Origin: Gp6-AA40 sp035293405
GTDB lineage: Bacteria > Acidobacteriota > Vicinamibacteria > Vicinamibacterales > UBA2999
Reading direction: 5' to 3'
Assembly: GCA_035293405.1 (NCBI GenBank)
Contig: DATDOE010000098.1
Coordinates: forward strand, 1 to 64,000
DNA length: 64,000 bases
Shown: positions 48,410 to 56,841 of the stretch, one piece after another
Layout of the letters: each line of letters opens with the position of its first letter
Numbering within the stretch: position 1 is the stretch's first letter
Program-made: the position numbers and the translations under genes
The notes under the pieces: generated by a model
What the model saw: only the letters and a program-made list of their open reading frames with translations
What the model was told of the DNA's origin: nothing
The model's database searches: none

Positions 48410-49320
48410 AACCGTTCGCCGGCATCTTCACGCCCATCTCCACACCCTTCCGCGACGATGGCACGGTGGACGAAGGCGGGCTGAAGAACAACGTCGCACG
48501 GTGGATGACCTCGTCCCTGACCGGGCTCGTCGTGCTCGGATCGAACGGGGAAGCGGCGCAGCTCGAGGATGCCGAAGCCGATCGCATTGTCGGGATCGTT
48601 CGCGAGGGCGTGCCATCCACCCGACCGCTGATCGCAGGCACCGGCCGCGAGTCAACCATGGCCACGATTGCCGCGACTCGTCGCGCGGCGGCCGCGGGCG
48701 TTGACGCCGTCCTCGTCCGCACACCGTCCTTCTTCAAGCCGCAGATGACCACGGACGCTTTCGTCCGCCACTACACCGATGTGGCCGATGCCGCGCCCGT
48801 TCCCGTGCTCCTGTACAACGTGTCGATCTACACCGGCGTCAATCTCCTGCCCGATGCGGTCGAACGGCTGTCCTCGCACCCGAACATCGTCGGCATCAAG
48901 GAGTCCGGCGGAGACATCGGACAGATTGCAGAGTACGTCTCGCGCACGCCTGAGAACTTCACCGTGCTGGCCGGCTCGGCGACCACGCTCGTGCATGCGC
49001 TCTTCGCCGGGTGCGACGGCGCCATCCTGGCTCTGGCCTCGCTCGTGCCGGACGAGTGCGCGCGGATGGTGACGCTGGTCCGCGAGCAGCGTCTCGATGA
49101 GGCGCGGGCCCTGCAGCGCCGGCTCATGCCCCTCGCGCGCTCGGTGGGCAGCAGCTACGGCGTGCCCGGTCTCAAGGCCGCGCTAGAATTGATCGGATAT
49201 GCCGGTGGCGCTCCTCGGCCACCGCTTCGCCCCGTGACGTCACAGATCGTCGATATCATTCGTGGCCAGCTCGATGAGATCGGTGCATTGCCAGGCGCGG
49301 GGGCCACACGCGCAGGCTAG
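48406..49320 (+). CDS. Dihydrodipicolinate synthase / N-acetylneuraminate lyase family aldolase
   Basis: 304 aa. TIM-barrel class I aldolase: GLVVLGSNGEAAQL (pyruvate-binding motif with S in place of the usual T), VPVLLYNVSIYTGVNL (tyrosine), VGIKESGG (Schiff-base lysine). The family includes DapA but also 4-hydroxy-2-oxoglutarate and KDG-type aldolases. The SNGE variant, the transporter context and the adjacent glyoxylate-type aminotransferase make a catabolic aldolase at least as likely as lysine synthesis. Confidence 0.88.
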   Translation: MKPFAGIFTPISTPFRDDGTVDEGGLKNNVARWMTSSLTGLVVLGSNGEAAQLEDAEADRIVGIVREGVPSTRPLIAGTGRESTMATIAATRRAAAAGVDAVLVRTPSFFKPQMTTDAFVRHYTDVADAAPVPVLLYNVSIYTGVNLLPDAVERLSSHPNIVGIKESGGDIGQIAEYVSRTPENFTVLAGSATTLVHALFAGCDGAILALASLVPDECARMVTLVREQRLDEARALQRRLMPLARSVGSSYGVPGLKAALELIGYAGGAPRPPLRPVTSQIVDIIRGQLDEIGALPGAGATRAG

Positions 49321-49399
49321 ACTTGTCGCGCCGAAGCCTGACGAAGGCGGAAGCCCGCGCTCTACATCGACTGATATACACACACGCTGACTGATACCC

Positions 49400-50566
49400 A
49401 TGCCACTACCTTCGACTGAACGCATCCTGCTCGGCCCCGGCCCCAGCCTCATTGCCCCGCGCGTGATGCGCGCGATGGCCGCGCCAGTCCTCAGCCACCT
49501 CGATCCGGATTTCGTTCCTCTCCTGGACGATGTCCGGGCATCGCTGCAGCGCGTGTTCCGCGCCGACAGCAAGGCGCTGACGATCGCCACGTCCGGCACC
49601 GGCACGTCGGCGATGGAAGCCGCGGTGGCCAACGCCGTGGCCGATGGCACGCGCGGTGTGGTGATCGTCACCGGCTACTTCGGCGATCGGCTCGCGCAGA
49701 TCTTCGAGCGTTACGGCGCCCGCGTGCGCCGCATCGACGTCGAGTGGGGGCGCGCGGTTGACCCGCAGCGGCTGCGAGACGAGTTGACGAAGGAAGGCGC
49801 CGACGTCGTCGGCTTCGTGCACGCCGAGACGTCAACCGGCGTGAGAAACCCGGTCAAAGAGCTGGCCGCCATTGCGCGCGAGAAGGGCGCCCTGACGATC
49901 GTCGACATGGTGACGTCGCTCGGCGGGCATGAAGTCGATCTGGCCGGCTGGGGCGTCGACATCGCGTACTCGTGCACGCAGAAGTGCATCGGCGCGCCGT
50001 CGGGACTCGCCCCGATTGCCGTGTCGGGCGCCGCGCGCGAGCGCCTCGTGAAATGCCGCAGCTTCTATCTGGATCTGAAACTGCTCGAGGACTACTGGGT
50101 CGGCCGGAAGTATCACCACACGATGTCGACGACGCTGATATACGCGCTTCGCGAAGCGTTGCTGATGGTCGAAGAGGAAGGCCTTCCGGCGCGTCAGGCC
50201 CGGCACGAACGGAATCACCGCGCGCTCGCCGCCGGCGTGGAGGCGATGGGGTTGTCGCTGCTGCCGCCCGACGGCGAGCGTCTGTGGACGCTCAACACGA
50301 TTCGGACGCCGGCCGGGCTCGACGAAGCCGCCGTCCGCAAGACGCTGCTGACGACCTACAACATCGAGGTTGGGGCGGGGCTCGGACCGCTGGCTGGAAA
50401 GATCTGGCGTGTGGGCCTGATGGGCGCGAGCTCCACGCCGCAAACGCTCTTGCAGTTTTTCGCCGCGCTCGAAGGTGCGCTTGTCAGCCAGGGCCATCGC
50501 GTGCCGGAGGGTGCCGGAGTCGCGGCGGCGAATGCGGCGCTGCGGCCGGCGATGGCCAGCGCCTAG
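49400..50566 (+). CDS. Class V aminotransferase (alanine-glyoxylate / serine-pyruvate type)
   Basis: 388 aa. RILLGPGPSLIAPRVMRAM at the start, TSGTGTSAMEAAVAN for cofactor phosphate, FVHAETSTGVRNPVKELA, VDMVTSLGGHEVDL with the cofactor Asp, and YSCTQKCIGAPSGLAPI with the PLP lysine. This is the AGXT/SPT group using alanine or serine and glyoxylate or pyruvate. It lies 79 nt after the aldolase gene; joint use of a 2-oxo acid such as glyoxylate or pyruvate is plausible. Confidence 0.93.
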   Translation: MPLPSTERILLGPGPSLIAPRVMRAMAAPVLSHLDPDFVPLLDDVRASLQRVFRADSKALTIATSGTGTSAMEAAVANAVADGTRGVVIVTGYFGDRLAQIFERYGARVRRIDVEWGRAVDPQRLRDELTKEGADVVGFVHAETSTGVRNPVKELAAIAREKGALTIVDMVTSLGGHEVDLAGWGVDIAYSCTQKCIGAPSGLAPIAVSGAARERLVKCRSFYLDLKLLEDYWVGRKYHHTMSTTLIYALREALLMVEEEGLPARQARHERNHRALAAGVEAMGLSLLPPDGERLWTLNTIRTPAGLDEAAVRKTLLTTYNIEVGAGLGPLAGKIWRVGLMGASSTPQTLLQFFAALEGALVSQGHRVPEGAGVAAANAALRPAMASA

Positions 50567-50617
50567 GGAGTCCGTGAGGTGGTCCGATCCGCAGCGGGCC
50601 GACGACCAGGAGGCAAC

Positions 50618-52069
50618 GTGCGCCGGCTACGGCCCGCGATCCTCTTGTCCGCCGTGCTCCTGGCGCTTGTCGTCGCCTGTGCCACGAACCCCGTGACCGG
50701 CAGGCGCGAGTTCACGCTGATGAGCGAGTCCCAGGAGATCGCCATGGGCCAGGAGTCCGACGCCCAGGTCAAGGCGGAGATGGGCCTCTACAACGACCCG
50801 GCACTGGCGAAGTACGTCAGCGACATCGGCCTGCGCCTGGCCAAGCTGTCTGAACGGCCGAACCTGCCGTGGCATTTCACCGTCGTCGATCAGCCGGCGA
50901 TCAACGCGTTTGCACTGCCAGGCGGATTCATCTACATCACGCGCGGGATCTTGCCGTTCCTCGACACCGAGGCGGAGCTGGCCGGCGTGCTCGGCCATGA
51001 GATCGGCCACGTGACGGCACGGCATTCCGCGCGGCAGTACACGCGCACGATCGGTGGCGTGCTCGGGCTTACCGCCCTTGGCGTTTTCGTGCCCGCGGCC
51101 CGGCCGTTCGGGCAGATCTCGGAGCAGGCGCTTGGTTTGTTGTTCCTGAAGTACGGGCGCGCCGACGAACTGCAGGCGGACCAGCTTGGTGCCGGATACG
51201 AGGCACGGGGCGGCTGGGATCCGGCCGGCGTGCCCGGGATGCTGTCAACGTTGGGCCGTCTCGATGAAGCCGCGGGCGATCGCAAGGGTGTCCCGAACTG
51301 GCTGTCCACGCATCCCGATCCGCTCTCGCGTGTGTCCGAGATCGCGCCGACGGTGACGAAGCTCAAGACCGGCCGCAACGACTTCGTGACCAACCGCGAC
51401 GCCCTGTCGCAGCGGATCGACGGCCTGGTCTTCGGCGACAATCCCGAACAAGGCATCACGCGCGGCTCGACCTTCCTTCACCCGCCTCTCCGATTCCGCA
51501 TCGACTTTCCATCGAAGTGGGACGTTGCCAACAGCCCTCAACAGGTCGTCGCGAAAGCGCCGGAGGCCGACGTCTTCATGCTGCTGCAGATCGTGACCAA
51601 GCCACAGGGCCGTACGGTGCAGGAGGTTGCGTTGAGCAGCATGCAGATGGCCGGCTTTCGCGCCGTGCAGGGCGAACGCGCCACCATCAACGGGCTCGAC
51701 GCCTTCATCGGCGTGTATCAGGGACAGATCGAGGGGATGGGCGAGGTCGCCAGCCGTGCCGCACACATCGCGCACGGCAGCGCGATCTATCTGATTGCGG
51801 GACTGGTGGCGCCGGCGCTGTTCGATCGATCCGATGCGGCCTTCGTGAGCAGCATCCGGACCTTCCGGCCGCTCAGCGCGGCCGAGGCGGAAGCGATTCA
51901 TCCCAACCGCATTGATTTCCATGTCGTCCGCGCCGGCGATACGTGGGCGTCGCTCGCGGAACGGTCGGCCGGCGCGATCACGGCGACCACGGTGGCGGTG
52001 ATGAACCACGCGGCGCCGGGCTCGCAGCCACAGCCGGGCACGCGGATCAAGATCGTCGTGGGAGGTTGA
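50618..52069 (+). CDS. M48 family metalloprotease lipoprotein (BepA/LoiP-like) with C-terminal LysM-like tail
   Basis: 483 aa from GTG 50618, AGGAGG 4-5 nt upstream. Lipoprotein signal LSAVLLALVVAC, then NPVTGRREFTLMSESQEIAM, VLGHEIGHVTARHS (HExxH) and the distal Glu in ADELQADQLGAGYEARGG. Middle domain about 300-420 is a mixed fold; the end (VVRAGDTWASLAERSAG...) is LysM-like. It would act in the periplasm in outer-membrane protein quality control. A longer frame from 50579 lacks a ribosome site. Confidence 0.92.
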   Translation: MRRLRPAILLSAVLLALVVACATNPVTGRREFTLMSESQEIAMGQESDAQVKAEMGLYNDPALAKYVSDIGLRLAKLSERPNLPWHFTVVDQPAINAFALPGGFIYITRGILPFLDTEAELAGVLGHEIGHVTARHSARQYTRTIGGVLGLTALGVFVPAARPFGQISEQALGLLFLKYGRADELQADQLGAGYEARGGWDPAGVPGMLSTLGRLDEAAGDRKGVPNWLSTHPDPLSRVSEIAPTVTKLKTGRNDFVTNRDALSQRIDGLVFGDNPEQGITRGSTFLHPPLRFRIDFPSKWDVANSPQQVVAKAPEADVFMLLQIVTKPQGRTVQEVALSSMQMAGFRAVQGERATINGLDAFIGVYQGQIEGMGEVASRAAHIAHGSAIYLIAGLVAPALFDRSDAAFVSSIRTFRPLSAAEAEAIHPNRIDFHVVRAGDTWASLAERSAGAITATTVAVMNHAAPGSQPQPGTRIKIVVGG

Positions 52070-52104
52070 ACGGCATTGGCGTTGTGTGAGCCTGGACTCG
52101 TGAG

Positions 52105-52956
52105 TTGTTGAAGATTCGTTCGGCTCTCCGTGTCGCCGCGGGCATCGGCGCGGCGGCGTTCGGTGTGCTGTCGTACACCTATCTCACGCTTCCTGACGTC
52201 CGGCCGCTGGCCACCAGGAATCCTGCGTCGACGGCGTTCATGGAGCTCCGTGAACGAGAAGCCGCAGCCGCCGGGCGCCCCGTCCGTCGAGTCCAGCGCT
52301 GGGTTCCCTACACGCGGATCTCTCAGCAGCTCAAGCGGGCGGTGATCGTCGCTGAGGACGGCGCGTTCTTCGAGCACGACGGGATCGACCTGGAGCAGAT
52401 CAAGCAGTCGATTCAAACCAGCATCGAGCGCGGCCGGCCGATTCGTGGCGCGAGCACGATTACGCAGCAGCTCGCGAAGAACTTGTATCTGTCGCCGTCG
52501 CGCGATCCGCTGCGTAAGCTTCGCGAGCTGATCATCACGCGGCGGCTCGAGGTCGCGCTGCAGAAGGCGCGCATTCTCGAGATCTACCTGAACGTGATCG
52601 AGTGGGGAGACCAGGTGTGGGGCGCGGAAGCGGCGGCGCGGACTTACTTCGGTGTGCCGGCATCGGCGCTCTCGAGAGAGCAGTCCGCCCTTCTCGCTGG
52701 CGCGATTATCAATCCGCGGCTCTACAGCCCGGCCCGCCCGCCGGGGCGGTTGCGGCGGCGCCAGCAACTCATCCTGGCGCGCATGGGCAGTGTGGAGCCG
52801 CCGGCGCCGGTCCGCGTCGCGGTGCCAACCGTCGAGCCAGAAATGTCAGCGGACCCAATGCCGCCAAGTGCGCCTGACGAGGCAACCAGTCCAGCGCCCG
52901 AGGGGGAAGATTCGGTTCCCGAGCCCGAATCGACCGCCCCGCCGCTTCAGGAGTAA
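52105..52956 (+). CDS. mtgA: Monofunctional biosynthetic peptidoglycan transglycosylase
   Basis: 283 aa. One N-terminal anchor (ALRVAAGIGAAAFGVLSYTYL) and a GT51 domain: VAEDGAFFEHDGIDLEQIKQ (catalytic Glu), RGASTITQQLAKNLYLSPSR, RRLEVALQKARILEIYLNVI and GVPASALSREQSALLAGAIINP. It polymerises lipid II into glycan strands. A Pro/Glu-rich tail of about 60 residues is unusual for the family. Start TTG 52105, with TTG 52108 adjacent; no strong ribosome site. Confidence 0.92.
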   Translation: MLKIRSALRVAAGIGAAAFGVLSYTYLTLPDVRPLATRNPASTAFMELREREAAAAGRPVRRVQRWVPYTRISQQLKRAVIVAEDGAFFEHDGIDLEQIKQSIQTSIERGRPIRGASTITQQLAKNLYLSPSRDPLRKLRELIITRRLEVALQKARILEIYLNVIEWGDQVWGAEAAARTYFGVPASALSREQSALLAGAIINPRLYSPARPPGRLRRRQQLILARMGSVEPPAPVRVAVPTVEPEMSADPMPPSAPDEATSPAPEGEDSVPEPESTAPPLQE

Positions 52957-53017
52957 TTCTGTGCATGGCTCAGTTGAAGTTTGTATGGGGAAATGCCGAG
53001 ATTGTGCATGACACGGC

Positions 53018-53839
53018 ATGATCAACTACACGGAGCGCATCGAGCAGCTCATGGCGGACATTGTTTCGCGGGTGCCGACGCTCTCTTTTCTCGACATGTC
53101 ACGGGTTCTGGTCTTCGCCCGCGCCGGCCGGGCCGACGCTGAGGGGCCGTACGCCACCTGCCACTGCGTCTCTCTTCCCGCAAGCGACCCTGGCTATTAC
53201 TACTGGCGTGATCGAAACACCGGTGTGCTCACGCGCCGCTCGGAGTGGTTCGTCACCAAGTCACCCATCGTCACGGTAGAGAACGACCGCATCGACTACA
53301 TGGTGTCGTTCGCGTTGCCACGCTTCTGCGAACAGCCGCTGGCGAGCACGCGGAAGCAGGCCCACTACGCGGGCTACCCGGACTGGATCACCAAGCTCGA
53401 CACGATCGTGCACGAGCTCTACCACATCGACCCTGAGCGGCCCGGCATCCGCCGAATGGAGCGCGCGGATGGCACCTGCTCCGCCAACTGCCACGGCCAG
53501 CGGTTCTTCGAGGACGTGGTGGAGATGGCGAAGCGGTATATCGCCAGCCATCCGGATCCCGATGTCTACCAGTTTCTCCAATACGACTTCGCCGAGCTCA
53601 CCGCGCGGTACGGCGGTGTGGTCGGCACGGCCTTCCGATCGTTTCCGTCCTACCCGCAGCGCTACGCCGAAGTGCTGAACCCACAGCCTGACGTCGTCGG
53701 GCATCCCGACTGCCCCGTGGAGCCGGTCAAGATGACTCGCAATGCCACGACCTTCACTGAAGACGATCTGACGGTTCGCGAATTCCTGCCGCACACCTCA
53801 CGCCAGCTCGTTCGCAAGGGCGCGTTCCGCGCCGCGTAG
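53018..53839 (+). CDS. Putative zinc metallopeptidase, hypothetical
   Basis: 273 aa, cytoplasmic-looking. It contains DTIVHELYHIDPE (HExxH) near residues 130-142 and two Cys/His-rich spots (YATCHCVSLP near 46 and GTCSANCHGQRFF near 152). The family resembles phage-type putative metallopeptidases, but I cannot name it with certainty. A downstream zinc ligand could be the His in CHGQ. No operon partner: the gaps on both sides exceed 60 nt, and 53840-54109 shows no gene. Confidence 0.65.
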   Translation: MINYTERIEQLMADIVSRVPTLSFLDMSRVLVFARAGRADAEGPYATCHCVSLPASDPGYYYWRDRNTGVLTRRSEWFVTKSPIVTVENDRIDYMVSFALPRFCEQPLASTRKQAHYAGYPDWITKLDTIVHELYHIDPERPGIRRMERADGTCSANCHGQRFFEDVVEMAKRYIASHPDPDVYQFLQYDFAELTARYGGVVGTAFRSFPSYPQRYAEVLNPQPDVVGHPDCPVEPVKMTRNATTFTEDDLTVREFLPHTSRQLVRKGAFRAA

Positions 53840-54109
53840 TCCGTCGCGGCAGACTCCGCCGAAGTCATCCGGCGCCGCTGTCGCAACAACTGCACACCTG
53901 GATGATCTTCGTGGCGTGGCTCCGCACTCTTTCGCGGCCGGACTTCGTTGCAGATTCCTCACGTCAGAGGTGCCGCCTGCATCGCAAGAACAGCGCCGTC
54001 AGCGTCGAGCCACGCTGTTTCTGTTCAGATTTCCGCGCGGCACACCCCTCGCTTCAGTTCGTGAGCACGGATGGCGACGATGCTACGATTGACGACGGGA
54101 CGGAGGAGG

Positions 54110-54280
54110 GTGTCAATCGACAGTCTCCCTGAGCTGGCGAACTTCGCCGTAGGGTCGCTGCTCTTCGGTCAATTCCTTGGCGACCGGCCCTTCTCGTGGG
54201 GACTGGCCATCGGCAGCGTCGCGGTGTGGGCGGCACTCATGGGACTCACCTTTTTCTTCGTCGCGGCGGAGGACGCATGA
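54110..54280 (+). CDS. Small membrane protein (56 aa)
   Basis: From GTG 54110: MSIDSLPELANFAVGSLLFG, then two hydrophobic helices (ANFAVGSLLFGQFL and GLAIGSVAVWAALMGLTFFF). GGAGG precedes the GTG and TACGAT (54083-54088) is a suitable -10, which favours this start over ATG 54071. It overlaps the following 37-aa gene as ATGA, so the two are probably partners. Not recognised. Confidence 0.6.
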   Translation: MSIDSLPELANFAVGSLLFGQFLGDRPFSWGLAIGSVAVWAALMGLTFFFVAAEDA

Positions 54281-54390
54281 CGTTCTTTTTTGTCGTGATG
54301 GGCGGCATTATTCTGATCGTCTCGACTATCGCTCTGCTCGACTGGTACGGCCGCAGGAAAGACGGGAAGTCCGGGCCGCGCGCAGCTTGA
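54277..54390 (+). CDS. Very small membrane protein (37 aa)
   Basis: Starts MTFFFVVMGGIILIVSTIAL, a single membrane helix, then LDWYGRRKDGKSGPRAA, a positively charged cytoplasmic tail. The ATGA overlap with the 56-aa gene and the textbook positive-inside tail argue for a genuine small protein. Its end is 3 nt from the stop of a convergent C40 peptidase gene. Function unknown. Confidence 0.6.
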   Translation: MTFFFVVMGGIILIVSTIALLDWYGRRKDGKSGPRAA

Positions 54391-54393
54391 TGA

Positions 54394-54942
54394 TTACTCG
54401 ACTCTCCGAGCGCCGACCCATCTCTCCGACCAGTAGCCGCTCGTATAGCGCTCGACTCGCACGACACCGCGTGAGCTCGGGGCGTGCACGAACTCGCCTC
54501 CCCCCAACGCGATTCCCACATGTGACGGCCCGCGACTGACCGTGTGAAAGAAGACGAGGTCCCCAGGTCGCACCTCGTCGGAGTCGATCTTCCGGCCGAC
54601 GTCGTATTGCTCGCGGACTTCGCGCGGCAGCGACGTGCCGTGCTGAGCGAATACCCACTGGACGAGTCCGCTGCAGTCGAAGCCCTGTGACGGCTCACTC
54701 CCACCATTGAGGTACTGAGTCCCGCGAAGCGTCAGCGCCGTGCTGACGACGGCGCTCACGATCGCGTCTGGAGTCGCACTCTCGGCTGTGGCCGGCACGT
54801 TGGAGGAGGTCGGAGGCAGTGCCGCGCCGGGGAACGGTCGCGGTACGCTGCCGGTCGTCGCACACGCCGCGCTGCCCGCGATCACGGACAGGAGAATCAG
54901 CCGGGCCGATGCCCTCAGCACGCGGTGGTCGTTCACTCTCAC
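54394..54942 (-). CDS. C40 family (NlpC/P60) cell-wall peptidase lipoprotein
   Basis: 182 aa from GTG 54942. Lipoprotein signal LILLSVIAGSAAC, then the NlpC/P60 domain: FDCSGLVQWVFAQHG (catalytic Cys), RPGDLVFFHTVSRGPSHVGI (catalytic His), GEFVHAPSSRGVVRVERY. It should cut peptide bonds in peptidoglycan stems in the periplasm. TAGAAT ends 7 nt before the GTG, suggesting a leaderless transcript. Confidence 0.92.
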   Translation of the reverse strand: MRVNDHRVLRASARLILLSVIAGSAACATTGSVPRPFPGAALPPTSSNVPATAESATPDAIVSAVVSTALTLRGTQYLNGGSEPSQGFDCSGLVQWVFAQHGTSLPREVREQYDVGRKIDSDEVRPGDLVFFHTVSRGPSHVGIALGGGEFVHAPSSRGVVRVERYTSGYWSERWVGARRVE

Positions 54943-54949
54943 TCTGACT

Positions 54950-54955
54950 ATTCTA
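54950..54955 (-). promoter_or_regulatory. TAGAAT -10 of the C40 peptidase gene
   Basis: Minus-strand TAGAAT (54955-54950) is separated from GTG 54942 by 7 nt. No ribosome site fits in that space. It is one of several starts in the window with a -10-like hexamer 6-8 nt upstream. Confidence 0.5.
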
Positions 54956-55042
54956 TCGGCGTAACATGCTGTGCCGCATAGGCTTCAAGGTGTAGTTGCC
55001 TTGACAGCACAGGCGCCGTCCGGGCATCATGACTGCACAGGA

Positions 55043-55576
55043 ATGGAGCAGGCACTCCTTCTAAACGCCTCGTACGAGCCTCTCAAGGTCGTTCACTGGC
55101 AGAAGGCGATTACGCTCTGGTGCCAGGGAAAGGTAGAGGTGATCGCGGTCCACGACCGCGAGATAAGGGCGGTGTCTGTCAGCTTCAAACTGCCATCCGT
55201 CATCCGCCTCCTCCGCTTCGTCAGAATCAAACGCAGGTTCGATTACGTCCCGTTCTCGCGGGCGAACATCTACGCGCGGGACCATCACACCTGCCAGTAC
55301 TGTCACGAGAAGCTCCCGACCCCCGAGCTCACCTTCGATCACGTGGTGCCGGTGGCCCACGGCGGGCGCAAGGACTGGGAGAACATCGTCACCTGCTGCG
55401 TCGAGTGCAATCGGCTGAAGGGCGGCCGTACGCCTGCTGAGGCAGGCATGCGTCTGTTGAAGGCGCCACGCCGGCCCGATTCCGCACCGGCTATCCGCAT
55501 CACGTTCGAGTTGCACTCTGCTCCTGAGAGCTGGCGCGACTACCTGTACTGGAACCTGTCTCTCGACGAAAGCTGA
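55043..55576 (+). CDS. HNH endonuclease family protein
   Basis: 177 aa from ATG 55043 (MEQALLLNASYEPLKVVHWQ), the conserved start of this group of chromosomal HNH proteins. The nuclease core is at about 80-130: HTCQYCHEKLPTPELTFDHV, with a CxxC zinc knuckle, the DH pair and then TCCVECNRLKGGRTPAEAG with the second CxxC. An earlier ATG at 54971 adds a poorly conserved N-terminus. Role is probably DNA metabolism or defence; context gives no further hint. Confidence 0.88.
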   Translation: MEQALLLNASYEPLKVVHWQKAITLWCQGKVEVIAVHDREIRAVSVSFKLPSVIRLLRFVRIKRRFDYVPFSRANIYARDHHTCQYCHEKLPTPELTFDHVVPVAHGGRKDWENIVTCCVECNRLKGGRTPAEAGMRLLKAPRRPDSAPAIRITFELHSAPESWRDYLYWNLSLDES

Positions 55577-55577
55577 C

Positions 55578-55641
55578 GAAGTGTAAAGTGTAAGGCGCCG
55601 AGTAACTTCAAACTTACTTCGCACTTTACACTTCCCACTTA
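55578..55641. repeat. Heptamer-periodic inverted repeat (AAGTGTA family)
   Basis: GAAGTGTAAAGTG (55578-55590) is exactly the inverse complement of CACTTTACACTTC (55622-55634). Within it the units AAGTGTA-AAGTGTA and ACTTCGC-ACTTTAC-ACTTCCC-ACTTAG repeat every 7 nt. It starts right after the HNH stop and ends next to ATG 55646, so it fills the whole gap. A transcript would fold into a 13-bp stem. Confidence 0.8.
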
Positions 55642-55645
55642 GTCG

Positions 55646-56632
55646 ATGTCCCCCCGTCCTGCCATCTCCTCCGTGTCCCCGCTTCGCGCCGTCGAGGGCG
55701 GTCGCGTCACGCTGCGGGGACGCGGGTTTCCTGTCGACCGCATCCCTGAGATCAGCGTCGGCGATCAGCCGGCACGAGTGCTGTTCGCGTCGAGCGCGCG
55801 AATTGTCATCGCCCTGCCTTCCGATCTCGACAGCGGCCCGAGGCCAATCCGTATCGAAGACGTGGCCGGTGAAACGGTCTACGTCTCGGTCGGCGGCGCC
55901 TGGGCAACGGGACTGCACCAGGTCGACAGCCCGGTCTTCGATGCAAGAGGGAATCTGTTTGTCACCTACAGCGGCTCGCGTGGCCAGGAGGCGCCGGTTT
56001 CGATCTTCCGTGTGACTCGCGAGGGGACGCGCGAGCCGTTCGTGTCGGGGATCGTGAACGCCACCTCGATGGCGCTCGGACCCGATGGCCGGCTCTACGT
56101 GTCGAGCCGCTTCGAGGGCGCGGTCTATCGGGTCAACGCAGATGGCTCCCACGAGCGGGTGGCGTCCGATCTCGGCGTCGCATGCGGCCTCGCGTTCGAT
56201 GCGGACGGGTCGCTGTATGTGGGAGACCGGTCCGGGACGATCTTCCGCATTCGCGACGGCCAGCCGCAACCGTTTGCCACGTTGCCCGGCAGCGTCGCCG
56301 CATTTCACCTGGCCATGAGCCCGAGTGGAGACCTCTTTGTCAGCGCGCCCACGCTCGCGTCCTACGACCACGTGTACCGCATCGGGCGCGACGGGAGCGT
56401 GCGCTCGCTGCTGACGCCGTTTGGCCGCCCGCAAGGGTTGGCGTTTTCGCCCGATGGAGGCGTGCTGCACGTGATCGACGCCCTGGCTGGTAGCGGCGGG
56501 CTGTATCGACTGCCCGATCTCGACGGCGAGCCGGAGCTGGTCGCGTCGGGTACCGGGTTCGTCGGCGTCGCGTTTGGACCGGGCGGCGAGCTGGCGGTGA
56601 CCTCGAACGAAACCGCCTATCGGTTTGAGTAG
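55646..56632 (+). CDS. IPT/TIG plus NHL-type beta-propeller protein
   Basis: 328 aa. Residues 4-85: an IPT/TIG-like sandwich (ISSVSPLRAVEGGRVTLRGR, GDQPARVLFASSARIVIALP). Residues about 95-328: SMP-30/NHL-type propeller with repeated GPDGRLYVSSRFEGAVYRVN, FDADGSLYVGDRSGTIFRI and SPDGGVLHVIDALAGSGGLY. No signal peptide is visible. It may be a cytoplasmic or leaderless-exported lactonase-like or binding protein. Its TAG lies within a 28-bp perfect palindrome. Confidence 0.82.
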   Translation: MSPRPAISSVSPLRAVEGGRVTLRGRGFPVDRIPEISVGDQPARVLFASSARIVIALPSDLDSGPRPIRIEDVAGETVYVSVGGAWATGLHQVDSPVFDARGNLFVTYSGSRGQEAPVSIFRVTREGTREPFVSGIVNATSMALGPDGRLYVSSRFEGAVYRVNADGSHERVASDLGVACGLAFDADGSLYVGDRSGTIFRIRDGQPQPFATLPGSVAAFHLAMSPSGDLFVSAPTLASYDHVYRIGRDGSVRSLLTPFGRPQGLAFSPDGGVLHVIDALAGSGGLYRLPDLDGEPELVASGTGFVGVAFGPGGELAVTSNETAYRFE

Positions 56633-56656
56633 GGGCGACGCATGCGTCGCCCCTAC
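56629..56656. repeat. Perfect 28-bp palindrome carrying both convergent stop codons
   Basis: Half-site GTAGGGGCGACGCA is followed directly by its exact inverse complement. TAG at 56630-56632 ends the plus-strand NHL gene and the mirrored TAG (56655-56653) ends the minus-strand small membrane protein gene. It probably works as a bidirectional hairpin terminator, or is a mobile REP-like repeat that supplied both stops. Confidence 0.8.
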
Positions 56657-56841
56657 GTGAGCAGCACCAGGCCCGCGAGGACGGCGGCGTATCCGGTCAC
56701 GAAGTAGCCGGCGAGAATGACGAAGCGGATGCGCCGCCGCGAGAGCCGCCACGCCGCGAACGGATGCACGCAGACGGCCAGTGATTTCCCAATCAGGACC
56801 TCACGACGACTGGGAGGCCGGACGATTTGTTGAGCCGCCAT
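56653..56841 (-). CDS. Small membrane protein (62 aa)
   Basis: From ATG 56841: MAAQQIVRPPSRREVLIGKS, then AVCVHPFAAWRLSRRRIRFV and a C-terminal helix (ILAGYFVTGYAAVLAGLVLL). The basic patch followed by the helix fits a small inner-membrane protein. The longer frame to 56907 is Cys-rich and unlikely. Function unknown; the stop comes from the palindrome at 56629-56656. Confidence 0.6.
   Translation of the reverse strand: MAAQQIVRPPSRREVLIGKSLAVCVHPFAAWRLSRRRIRFVILAGYFVTGYAAVLAGLVLLT

Noticed and set aside
48406..49320. Assigning the aldolase firmly as DapA
   Set aside because: Motif variation and catabolic context leave the substrate open; only the family is supported.
53840..54109. Possible gene in the 270-nt gap after the metallopeptidase
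   Set aside because: Only short, biased frames without ribosome sites; just the TACGAT element near 54083 stands out.
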